This document shows positions 1 to 5,224 of a stretch of 5,224 nucleotides of DNA, piece after piece; within the stretch, counting starts at the first letter, position 1, and each line of letters begins with the position of its first letter. Location: positions 1 to 5,224 of the forward strand of contig JAILOS010000125.1 in NCBI GenBank assembly GCA_024690695.1, given 5' to 3'. Below the pieces are notes generated by a model. The model searched no databases. It was not told where the DNA came from and worked only from the letters and a program-made list of their open reading frames with translations. This DNA is from Oscillospiraceae bacterium. GTDB lineage: Bacteria > Bacillota_A > Clostridia > Oscillospirales > Oscillospiraceae. Position numbers and translations under genes: made by a program.

Positions 1-1239
1 GGAGCGCGGCCGATCGTGCTCGAGCGCGGACAGGACGCGCCGACGCGCCGCGCCGCCGTCGAGGCTTTTCGCGCGGGCGGGGCGCTGGACCCGGAGAACA
101 ACGTCCAGTTCGGCGAGGGCGGCGCCGGCACCTTTTCCGACGGAAAGCTGAACACCGGTACCCACGACCGCCGCATCCGCGCCGTGCTGGAGGACTTCGC
201 CGCGCACGGGGCGGGCGAGAGCGTGCTGACCGAGGCCAAGCCCCACATCGGCACCGATGTGCTGGTGGAGGTGGTGCAGCGGCTGCGCGCCTCGATCGAG
301 GCGCTCGGCGGTGAGGTGCGCTTCGGCAGCCGCCTCGAGCGGCTCGTGCTGCGCGAGGGCGCCGTCGCGGGGCTCGAGGTGCGCGGGCCGGAGGGGGTCT
401 ATACGCTGCCCTGCCGCCGCGTGATCCTCGCGGTCGGCCACTCGGCGCGCGACACCTTCGAGCGGCTGTACGCCCAGGGCGTCGAGATGCGGCCGAAGGC
501 CTTCTCGATGGGCGTGCGCATCGAGCACCGCCAGCGCGCGATCGACCTTGCGCAGTACGGGCGCGAGCGCGGGGCGCTGCCCGCGGCGGACTATTCGCTG
601 AACGTGCGCCTGCCGGACGGCGAGAGCGCCTACACCTTCTGCATGTGCCCGGGCGGGGAGGTCTTCGCCGCGGCCTCGGAGGAGGGCGGCGTCGTCACCA
701 ACGGCATGAGCGGCTCCCGGCGCGACGGCGAAAACGCCAACGCGGCGCTGCTGGTCACGCTGCGGCCGGAGGACTTCCCCGGCGAGGGCGTGTTCGCGGG
801 CATGCGCTGGCAGCGGGCGATCGAGCGGGCGGCCTACGCCTGCGGCGGCGATTACCGCGCACCGGCCCAGCTCGTCGGCGATTTTCTCGCGCGGCGGCCG
901 AGCGAGGGTCCCGGCGCCGTGCTTCCGAGCTATCGGCCCGGCGTCGTCTGGTGCGAGCTGCGCGAGGTCCTGCCCGAGCGCATCACCGGCGTGCTGGAGC
1001 GGGCGATCCCGGCGCTCGGCAGGAAGCTCAGGGGCTTCGACGATCCCGAGGCCGTGCTCACGGCGCCCGAGACGCGCTCCTCCTCGCCGATCCGCATCCC
1101 GCGCGACGAGCGCTGCCGCGCCTCGATCCGGGGCCTTTACCCCTGCGGCGAGGGCGCGGGCTACGCCGGGGGCATCACCTCCGCGGCCGTGGACGGCCTG
1201 CGCTGCGCCGACGCGCTGCTGACGGAACCGGAGGAATAG
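1..1239 (+). CDS. FAD-dependent dehydrogenase, COG2509-like, 5' partial
   Basis: This is the C-terminal 412 residues of a probable NAD(P)/FAD-dependent oxidoreductase; the frame is open at base 1, so the start lies upstream. Numbering from base 1, the window opens on ARPIVLERG (2-10), the second strand of an FAD-binding Rossmann fold, with Glu8 placed to bind the adenosine ribose. The glycine-rich first strand must lie in the missing part, probably about 100 or more residues given a usual family length near 500. Further family signatures are FGEGGAGTFSDGKLNTG (37-53), VILAVGHSARD (141-151), FCMCPGG (213-219), APAQLVGDF (287-295) and the C-terminal FAD-contacting GLYPCGEGAGYAGGI (378-392). No signal peptide or membrane segment is visible, so it is probably cytoplasmic. 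The substrate is unknown for this family. A GTG at base 16 is an internal valine or leucine-region codon, not a credible start. It converges on rpmB. The family call is secure, the reaction is not. Confidence 0.9.
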   Translation, partial: GARPIVLERGQDAPTRRAAVEAFRAGGALDPENNVQFGEGGAGTFSDGKLNTGTHDRRIRAVLEDFAAHGAGESVLTEAKPHIGTDVLVEVVQRLRASIEALGGEVRFGSRLERLVLREGAVAGLEVRGPEGVYTLPCRRVILAVGHSARDTFERLYAQGVEMRPKAFSMGVRIEHRQRAIDLAQYGRERGALPAADYSLNVRLPDGESAYTFCMCPGGEVFAAASEEGGVVTNGMSGSRRDGENANAALLVTLRPEDFPGEGVFAGMRWQRAIERAAYACGGDYRAPAQLVGDFLARRPSEGPGAVLPSYRPGVVWCELREVLPERITGVLERAIPALGRKLRGFDDPEAVLTAPETRSSSPIRIPRDERCRASIRGLYPCGEGAGYAGGITSAAVDGLRCADALLTEPEE

Positions 1240-1270
1240 GGACGTCCGCGCCTCAGAGCGCGATCCGCGC

Positions 1271-1306
1271 AAAAAAACGGGAGCTTCCGAAGAAGCTCCC
1301 GTTTTT
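1271..1306. terminator. Bidirectional intrinsic terminator between convergent genes
   Basis: A perfect 10-bp stem (1278-1287 with 1292-1301) closes a four-base CGAA loop. It is flanked by seven A on the left and five T on the right, so either strand's transcript shows a strong GC stem followed by a U tract. It starts 32 bases after the dehydrogenase stop codon and would also catch read-through from rpmB on the other strand. Confidence 0.92.
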
Positions 1307-1337
1307 GCCGTTCGGCGTCGTTCGCCGGACGGCTTTT
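1307..1337 (+). terminator. Second intrinsic terminator for the dehydrogenase
   Basis: An 11-pair stem (1307-1317 with 1323-1333) encloses a five-base loop and is followed by TTTT at 1334-1337. One pair, T1312 with G1328, is a U-G wobble in plus-strand RNA but becomes an A-C mismatch in minus-strand RNA. The structure therefore favours action on plus-strand transcripts and directly follows the U tract of the preceding bidirectional terminator. Confidence 0.7.
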
Positions 1338-1350
1338 CCGTATAAAACCG

Positions 1351-1382
1351 AAAAAAGCCCGTCGTTTGCATCGACAGGCTTT
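1351..1382 (-). terminator. Intrinsic terminator of rpmB
   Basis: Read on the minus strand, an 11-pair stem (1372-1382 with 1354-1364) encloses a seven-base loop and runs into six U (1356-1351). The pair between 1360 and 1376 is a G-U wobble in minus-strand RNA and a C-A mismatch in plus-strand RNA, so the hairpin fits the rpmB direction. It begins 17 bases after the rpmB stop codon. Confidence 0.82.
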
Positions 1383-1399
1383 GATCGGGTAATGTTGAA

Positions 1400-1588
1400 T
1401 TACACAGCGCGGGTGACCTTGCCGCTGCGCAGGCAGCGGGTGCAGGCGTAGACGTGCTTGGGGGAGCCGTCCACGATGGCCTTGACGCGCTTCACGTTCG
1501 GCTTCCAGGTACGGTTGGAGCGTCTGTGAGAGTGACTGACCTGGATCCCGAAGGCCAGATCCTTGTCGCAGAACTGACACTTTGCCAT
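1400..1588 (-). CDS. rpmB: 50S ribosomal protein L28 (bL28)
   Basis: This 62-residue basic protein is a complete bL28, a structural component of the large ribosomal subunit needed for its assembly and function. It has the usual length for Firmicutes. Signatures are the N-terminal MAKCQFCDK, the core VSHSHRRSNRTWKPNVK (17-33) and the C-terminal CTRCLRSGKV (49-58). Cys4, Cys7, Cys49 and Cys52 form two CxxC pairs, the zinc-binding type of L28, as opposed to the cysteine-free paralogue some bacteria use under zinc limitation. The ATG at 1588 lies nine bases downstream of an AAGGAGGT ribosome binding site. The gene stands apart with its own promoter and terminator, downstream of the isomerase gene on the same strand and convergent with the dehydrogenase gene. 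Identity is certain from sequence; zinc binding is inferred from the cysteines. Confidence 0.98.
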   Translation of the reverse strand: MAKCQFCDKDLAFGIQVSHSHRRSNRTWKPNVKRVKAIVDGSPKHVYACTRCLRSGKVTRAV

Positions 1589-1597
1589 ATTTGAAGC

Positions 1598-1605
1598 ACC
1601 TCCTT
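1598..1605 (-). promoter_or_regulatory. rpmB ribosome binding site inside a small hairpin loop
   Basis: The minus strand reads AAGGAGGT, a near-perfect match to the 16S rRNA 3' end, nine bases before the rpmB ATG. The AGGAGG core (1599-1604) is exactly the loop of a possible hairpin with a five-pair AAGCA/TGCTT stem (1605-1609 with 1594-1598). The ribosome binding site is secure; a role for the hairpin is speculative. Confidence 0.9.
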
Positions 1606-1629
1606 GCTTGTGTGAAATGAAGCTTTATT

Positions 1630-1658
1630 ATAATAGCAGACCGTTTCGGCAAATGCAA
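1630..1658 (-). promoter_or_regulatory. rpmB promoter, sigma-A type with extended -10
   Basis: On the minus strand the -35 box is TTGCAT (1658-1653) and the -10 box is TATTAT (1635-1630), separated by exactly 17 bases. A TGC directly before the -10 supplies the TGn extended -10 element. Transcription would start near 1623, giving a leader of about 35 bases. A second reading of the -10 as TATAAT three bases downstream is possible but gives a 20-base spacer. Confidence 0.85.
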
Positions 1659-1682
1659 GCAAAATTTTCAGGAATTTTCAAA
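1659..1682 (-). promoter_or_regulatory. Possible UP element of the rpmB promoter
   Basis: Directly upstream of the -35 box the minus strand carries an A/T-rich stretch with TGAAAATT repeated at a ten-base interval, about one helical turn. This is the place and composition expected for contact with the RNA polymerase alpha subunit, as seen at strongly expressed ribosomal genes. It is notable in a GC-rich genome, but the function is inferred from composition and position only. Confidence 0.45.
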
Positions 1683-1687
1683 GAGGC

Positions 1688-2842
1688 TCATTCCTGCAGC
1701 AGCGCGAGCAGATCGACCTTCTCGCAGCCCGGCGCGAGCTCGAAGCTCAGCCCGGCCAGGAACGCGTCCATCTTCTCGCCGTATGCGAGGTTCGCCAGAT
1801 AGCCGCCCATGGTCTGGCCGCTGGGCAGCAGCACGCTCCCCTCCAGCGGGCGGCGGATGATCACGTGCCAGCCGAACTCGGACCGCACCGGCTCGGACAC
1901 CTCGCCCGGCTCGAGCGCGAGAGCGGCGGCTTCAAAGGCCTCGTCGACGCCCTGGTTCGGCTGGAACAGATAGCCGTCGGGATAAGCGGCCTGGCCCGGA
2001 TCCTCGTCCAGCTCGTCGCGGATCTCGAGAAAGCGCGCGAGCCGCGCGTCCGGGTCCTCGATCGCGCGCAGCTGCTCGCTGATCTCCGCGGCGGTCGTCG
2101 CGGCGGACTCGGCCATCACCTCGTCCTCGGGAACCGTGATCAGGATATGGCTGCAGCGGTAGAAGCCCATGTCTCCGAAATAGGCGGCGACCTCGTCGTC
2201 GGGATAGTTTTCGCCGTTTTCGCCGTAGAGCTGCTTGAAGCCCGCGCTGGCGGCGAGCGAGGCGCGCATCGTCGCGCGGTACATGCTTTCGGTCATGAAA
2301 TTCTCGGAGAGCAGCTGCTGCCAGTCTGCCTCGGAAGCGCCCTCGCCGAGATACAGGAGCATGTCCTCCCGCTTGGCAGCTTCGAGCTCTTCCTCGCTGA
2401 CGGAGGCGCCGAGTTCCTCGGCAAAGAGCTCCGAGGCCTTGCAGTTAAAGAGATTGTCGTTGACGCCGCCGACCAGCGCTTCGGCCAGCGTGACGCCGCC
2501 CGCGTCCATGTCCCAGGTGTAGCTCATGCCGTAGGAGGCGGCCTCTTCCATCATCGTTTCATAGCCCAGCACGTAGGTCCCGAGCCATTCGTAGTATTCG
2601 CCCCAGGAGATCTCCTTCGAGCCGACCGTCGCGTAAACCCGGTCCTCGGGATAGAGGGCGTGCAGCTTTTCCATATCGACCAGCGGGAAGAGAGCGTCCG
2701 ATTCCGCGCCCGTCTGCCCGGCTTTGTCCGCCGGCGCGGGGGTCTCGGGCACCTCGAAGGAGCCGCGCCCGCCGGTCGTCGCGGCGATCACGCCGCCGAA
2801 AACAAGAAGGACCGCAAGGATCCCGATCAGCAGTTTTTTCAT
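1688..2842 (-). CDS. Membrane-anchored parvulin-type peptidyl-prolyl isomerase, PrsA/SurA-like
   Basis: This 384-residue protein is probably an extracytoplasmic folding factor that interconverts cis and trans proline bonds in exported proteins. It begins MKKLLIGILAVLLVFGGVIA, a lysine-led hydrophobic signal or anchor segment (4-21), followed by a flexible linker rich in Pro, Gly and Glu (22-50). There is no lipobox cysteine, so unlike Bacillus PrsA it is not a lipoprotein; VIA/A at 18-21 could be a signal peptidase site. A helical SurA-N-like region spans about 65-215. The parvulin domain covers about 226-332: CSHILITVPEDE holds catalytic-type His232 and FGWHVIIRRP holds His326, with LEPGEVSEPV (310-319) between. 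The protein is strongly acidic. ATG at 2842 is chosen because AAGGAAG (2857-2851) lies eight bases upstream and the signal peptide starts there. It follows mfd, an order familiar in Clostridia, but has its own promoter. No terminator separates it from rpmB. Confidence 0.88.
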   Translation of the reverse strand: MKKLLIGILAVLLVFGGVIAATTGGRGSFEVPETPAPADKAGQTGAESDALFPLVDMEKLHALYPEDRVYATVGSKEISWGEYYEWLGTYVLGYETMMEEAASYGMSYTWDMDAGGVTLAEALVGGVNDNLFNCKASELFAEELGASVSEEELEAAKREDMLLYLGEGASEADWQQLLSENFMTESMYRATMRASLAASAGFKQLYGENGENYPDDEVAAYFGDMGFYRCSHILITVPEDEVMAESAATTAAEISEQLRAIEDPDARLARFLEIRDELDEDPGQAAYPDGYLFQPNQGVDEAFEAAALALEPGEVSEPVRSEFGWHVIIRRPLEGSVLLPSGQTMGGYLANLAYGEKMDAFLAGLSFELAPGCEKVDLLALLQE

Positions 2843-2850
2843 GTTCGAGT

Positions 2851-2857
2851 CTTCCTT
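2851..2857 (-). promoter_or_regulatory. Ribosome binding site of the isomerase gene
   Basis: The minus strand reads AAGGAAG within GGAAAGGAAG, eight bases before the ATG at 2842. It fixes the start at the signal peptide methionine rather than at an upstream in-frame TTG at 2905. Confidence 0.75.
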
Positions 2858-2876
2858 TCCGAAAACGTTCCCCCTA

Positions 2877-2905
2877 TGTATACCACAAGTTGACGGCAAA
2901 CTCAA
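2877..2905 (-). promoter_or_regulatory. Promoter of the isomerase gene, sigma-A type with extended -10
   Basis: On the minus strand the -35 box is TTGAGT (2905-2900) and the -10 box is TATACA (2882-2877), separated by exactly 17 bases, with TGG just before the -10 as an extended element. Transcription would start near 2870, leaving a leader of about 28 bases that contains the ribosome binding site. The isomerase gene can therefore be transcribed independently of mfd. Confidence 0.82.
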
Positions 2906-2949
2906 GAAAAATCCGTTTCGCCGCCGGAGGCGTCGGGCGCCTGCGTTGG

Positions 2950-2977
2950 AAAAGCCTTCCCCGCGGACGGGGAAGGC
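2950..2977 (-). terminator. Probable terminator of mfd
   Basis: A perfect 10-bp GC-rich stem (2954-2963 with 2968-2977) with a four-base loop is followed, on the minus strand, by TTTT (2953-2950). The U tract is short, so termination may be partial. It lies about 80 bases after the mfd stop codon and upstream of the isomerase promoter. It may belong to a dispersed family of CCTTCCCC/GGGGAAGG palindromes seen between genes in related Clostridia, which is my recollection and not tested here. Confidence 0.65.
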
Positions 2978-2986
2978 AGGAACGGC

Positions 2987-3005
2987 GGGCGGCTGATAGC
3001 CGCCC
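2987..3005. repeat. GC-rich intergenic palindrome downstream of mfd
   Basis: An 8-bp perfect inverted repeat, GGGCGGCT (2987-2994) and AGCCGCCC (2998-3005), encloses a GAT loop. It lacks a following T tract on either strand, so it is not a standard intrinsic terminator. It could stabilise the mfd mRNA 3' end or be one copy of a REP-like dispersed element; the wider form GGGCGGCTnnnAGCCGCCCCTGCGGG resembles repeats I recall from Oscillospiraceae-type genomes. Copy number cannot be judged from one window. Confidence 0.55.
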
Positions 3006-3055
3006 CTGCGGGATCGCCGCGGCGTTTCCGCGAGACCGCGGGCGCTTCGGGATGC

Positions 3056-5224
3056 TTATCCCTGCGGGGCGGACGGAACGCCGCACGCCCCCGCGCCGCT
3101 CCAGTCGGCGACGAAGCGGCGCGCCTCCTCGACGACGCGGGCGGCGGTTTTCACGCGCAGGCTGAGGCGCGGCTTCGAGCCCGCCTCCACGCGCAGCCGG
3201 CCCTTGTACTCGGGTCTCGCGTAGAGCGCGCTGACCTTGTCCATGCGAAAATCCTTCAGCGTAAAGCGCAGGAAGCCCGCCTTCTGGTCGATGTCGGTCA
3301 CGCCCGCGCGCCCGGCCTCGCCGCGCAGCAGCGCCACGAGGATCAGCGCGTTCACGCCCGGCGGCGGATCGCCGAAGCGGTCGATCAGCTCGTCGGTGAG
3401 GTCGTCGGCCTCCTCCTCGCTGCGGATCAGCGCGATGCGCCGGTAGAGATCCATCCGCTGCCCGGAGGAGGGAACGTAGCTCTCGGGGATCGAGGCCGCC
3501 ACGGCCAGATCCGCCGAGCACTCGGCGCGCTGCTCGACCTCGATCCCGCGCGCCTCCAGCACCGCCTCGTTCAGCAGCTTCATATACATATCGTAGCCCA
3601 CGTCGATCATGTGGCCCGACTGCTCCGCGCCCAGCAGATTGCCCGCACCGCGGATCTCCAGGTCGCGCATCGCGATCTTGGCGCCGGAGCCGAAGGCCGC
3701 GAAGTCGCGGATCGCGTTGAGCCGCTTTTCGGCCACCTCGGTGAGCACCTTGTCGCGCCGGAAGGTCAGATAAGCCGAGGCGCGCCGCGTCGAGCGGCCG
3801 ACGCGCCCGCGGATCTGGTGCAGCTGCGCCAGGCCCAGCCGGTCGGCGTCCTCGATGATCAGGGTGTTGACGTTCGGGATGTCGATGCCGGTTTCGATGA
3901 TCGTCGTGCATACCAGCACCTGCGTCTGCCCGGCGGACACGCTCTCCATCACCGCGGCGAGCGCGTTTTTGTCCATCTGTCCGTGCGCGACGCCCACCGT
4001 CACGCCCTCCAGCAGATCGGAGACCCGGCGCGCGGTGCGCTCGATGTCGTCGATGCGGTTGTGCAGGTAGTAGACCTGCCCTCCGCGCTGCAGCTCGCGC
4101 CGGATCGCGTCGGCGATCACGCCCCAGTCGTGCTCCATCACGAAGGTCTGCACCGGCAGCCTGTCCTCCGGCGGATCGTCGATCGTGGACATGTCGCGGA
4201 TGCCGGACAGGGCCATGTTCAGCGTGCGGGGGATGGGGGTCGCGGACAGCGTCAGCACGTCCACGCCGCGCGAGAGCTCCTTGAGCCGCTCCTTGTGCGT
4301 CACGCCGAAGCGCTGCTCCTCGTCCACGACCAGCAGGCCGAGGTCCTTGAAGCGCACGTCCTTCGACAGCAGGCGGTGCGTGCCGATCACGAGGTCGCAG
4401 CGGCCGGAGGCGAGATCGGCGAGCGTTTTCGCGCTCTGGCTGCCGCTGCGGAAGCGGCTGAGCACCGCGATCGACACCGGAAAGCCGAAAAAGCGCTGCA
4501 TCGCGGTCTGGTAATGCTGCTGGGCCAGCACCGTCGTCGGCACGAGGATAGCCGCCTGCTTGCCGTCGAGCACGCATTTCATCACCGCGCGCAGGGCGAC
4601 CTCGGTCTTGCCGAAGCCCACGTCGCCGCACAGCAGCCGGTCCATCGGCACCGGGCGCTCCATGTCGCGCTTGATCTCCTCGGTGCAGCGGAGCTGATCC
4701 TCGGTCTCGGTGTAGCCGAAATTCTCTTCAAATTCGCGCTGCCACTCGCTGTCCGGCGAGAAGGCGAAGCCCGGCAGGCGCTGGCGCTCGGCGTAGAGGG
4801 CGATCAGGCGCCTGGCCATGTCCTTGGCCGAGGCCTTGGCCCGCGAGCGGGTGCGCGCCCACTCCGCGCCGCCCATTTTCGACAGGCGGACGCTTTTGTC
4901 CTCGCCGGCCCCGGTGTATTTCGACACCGCGTCGAGCTGGGTCGCGGGCACGTACAGCACGTCCGTCCCCGCGTAGCGGATCTTGATGTAGTCCTTCGTC
5001 ACGCCGTCGGTCTGCATCGGCACCACGCCCTCGAAGCGGCCGATGCCGTGGGTCTCGTGCACGACGTAGTCGCCGGGCGCGAGATCGGCGCAGGAGTCGA
5101 TGCGCAGCCGCCCGGGCGGCAGGGCCCTGCGCGCCGTCTTTTTCTCGCGGCGGCGCAGGAGCTGTGCGTCGGTCAGCACGGCGAGCCGGAGCCCGGGGTA
5201 TTCCACGCCCGCGCTCAGCGCCCC
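3056..5224 (-). CDS. mfd: Transcription-repair coupling factor Mfd, 5' partial
   Basis: This is the C-terminal 722 residues of Mfd, the ATP-driven translocase that removes RNA polymerase stalled at DNA damage and recruits UvrA. Full-length family members have about 1150 residues, so the UvrB-like N-terminal domains lie beyond base 5224, where the frame stays open. Numbering from the first complete codon at 5224, the RNA polymerase-interacting domain begins at GDYVVHETHGIGRFEG (51-66) and includes DYIKIRYAGTDVLYVPATQLD. The helicase core carries Walker A GDVGFGKTE (200-208; Lys206), DEEQ (301-304), SATPIPRT (327-334), GIDIPNVNTLIIEDADR (446-462) and QLHQIRGRVGRS (467-478). The translocation motif region runs through GSGAKIAMRDLEIRGAGNLLG (512-532), with Ala515 where I recall Phe in most relatives. 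The UvrA-masking D7 domain lies at about 579-671. TAA is at 3058-3056. A GTG at 5206 is internal and not the start. Confidence 0.97.
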   Translation of the reverse strand, partial: GALSAGVEYPGLRLAVLTDAQLLRRREKKTARRALPPGRLRIDSCADLAPGDYVVHETHGIGRFEGVVPMQTDGVTKDYIKIRYAGTDVLYVPATQLDAVSKYTGAGEDKSVRLSKMGGAEWARTRSRAKASAKDMARRLIALYAERQRLPGFAFSPDSEWQREFEENFGYTETEDQLRCTEEIKRDMERPVPMDRLLCGDVGFGKTEVALRAVMKCVLDGKQAAILVPTTVLAQQHYQTAMQRFFGFPVSIAVLSRFRSGSQSAKTLADLASGRCDLVIGTHRLLSKDVRFKDLGLLVVDEEQRFGVTHKERLKELSRGVDVLTLSATPIPRTLNMALSGIRDMSTIDDPPEDRLPVQTFVMEHDWGVIADAIRRELQRGGQVYYLHNRIDDIERTARRVSDLLEGVTVGVAHGQMDKNALAAVMESVSAGQTQVLVCTTIIETGIDIPNVNTLIIEDADRLGLAQLHQIRGRVGRSTRRASAYLTFRRDKVLTEVAEKRLNAIRDFAAFGSGAKIAMRDLEIRGAGNLLGAEQSGHMIDVGYDMYMKLLNEAVLEARGIEVEQRAECSADLAVAASIPESYVPSSGQRMDLYRRIALIRSEEEADDLTDELIDRFGDPPPGVNALILVALLRGEAGRAGVTDIDQKAGFLRFTLKDFRMDKVSALYARPEYKGRLRVEAGSKPRLSLRVKTAARVVEEARRFVADWSGAGACGVPSAPQG

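Noticed and set aside
645..1451. A 268-codon plus-strand open frame crossing the dehydrogenase end and the terminators
   Set aside because: It overlaps the dehydrogenase in another frame, passes through three terminator hairpins into antisense rpmB, and its composition is Arg/Ala/Gly-rich shadow sequence.
1161..1658. A 165-codon minus-strand open frame across rpmB and the convergent spacer
   Set aside because: It overlaps rpmB in a different frame and would need to begin inside the rpmB promoter; the rpmB frame is unmistakable.
1865..2893. A 342-codon plus-strand open frame opposite the isomerase gene
   Set aside because: It is antisense to a gene with a clear signal peptide, parvulin motifs, ribosome binding site and promoter; no matching start signals or domains were seen for it.
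2843..2905. Longer isomerase start at a TTG at 2905
   Set aside because: It would place the start codon within the -35 box and put 21 polar residues before the signal peptide, while the ATG at 2842 has a well-spaced ribosome binding site.
2922..2932. Small CGCC/GGCG hairpin upstream of the isomerase -35 box
   Set aside because: The stem is only four pairs with a three-base loop and the T-rich stretch that follows on the minus strand is not adjacent, so it is not a believable terminator or operator.
3015..3045. CGCGG/CCGCG inverted repeats just after the mfd stop codon
   Set aside because: Short GC-only matches are expected by chance in this base composition and no T tract or second signal supports them.
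2874..4631. A 585-codon open frame on the minus strand overlapping mfd
   Set aside because: It is the other-frame shadow of mfd in very GC-rich DNA; the translation is almost wholly Arg, Ala and Gly with no family signature, and it runs through the mfd terminator and the isomerase promoter.
1..5224. A new defence, mobile or regulatory system
   Set aside because: All sizeable frames are explained by four housekeeping-type genes; no CRISPR-like repeats, terminal inverted repeats, transposase, toxin-antitoxin pair, tRNA or large structured RNA could be seen.

Overview
The window looks like a piece of a GC-rich Firmicute chromosome, most likely class Clostridia and possibly an Oscillospirales-type gut lineage. 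Three things point there: a 62-residue L28 with two CxxC pairs, an mfd gene followed by a membrane-anchored parvulin gene, and a COG2509-type FAD dehydrogenase whose motifs match clostridial members. The lineage is inferred from remembered protein features, not from a search. Coding DNA is very GC-rich, while the promoter stretches are clearly AT-rich, which makes the promoters stand out.

Layout from left to right. Bases 1-1239 (+) hold the C-terminal part of an FAD-dependent dehydrogenase whose first third lies outside the window. Bases 1240-1399 separate two convergent genes and contain three stacked terminator hairpins. rpmB (1400-1588, -) encodes ribosomal protein L28 and has a strong promoter with an A/T-rich upstream stretch. 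Bases 1688-2842 (-) encode a signal-anchored, PrsA/SurA-like parvulin peptidyl-prolyl isomerase with its own extended -10 promoter. Bases 2843-3055 hold that promoter, a terminator-like hairpin for mfd and a second GC-rich palindrome. Bases 3056-5224 (-) hold the C-terminal two thirds of mfd, cut by the window edge at its 5' end.

The three minus-strand genes run mfd, then the isomerase gene, then rpmB. mfd and the isomerase gene are separated by terminator and promoter signals. The isomerase gene has no visible terminator, so its transcript may run into rpmB, which also has its own promoter. These are housekeeping functions: transcription-coupled repair, folding of exported proteins and the ribosome. 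I see no mobile element, CRISPR array, tRNA, rRNA, defence cassette or convincing new system. The points most worth a second look are the stacked strand-specific terminators, the palindromes downstream of mfd, and the biochemically uncharacterised dehydrogenase.
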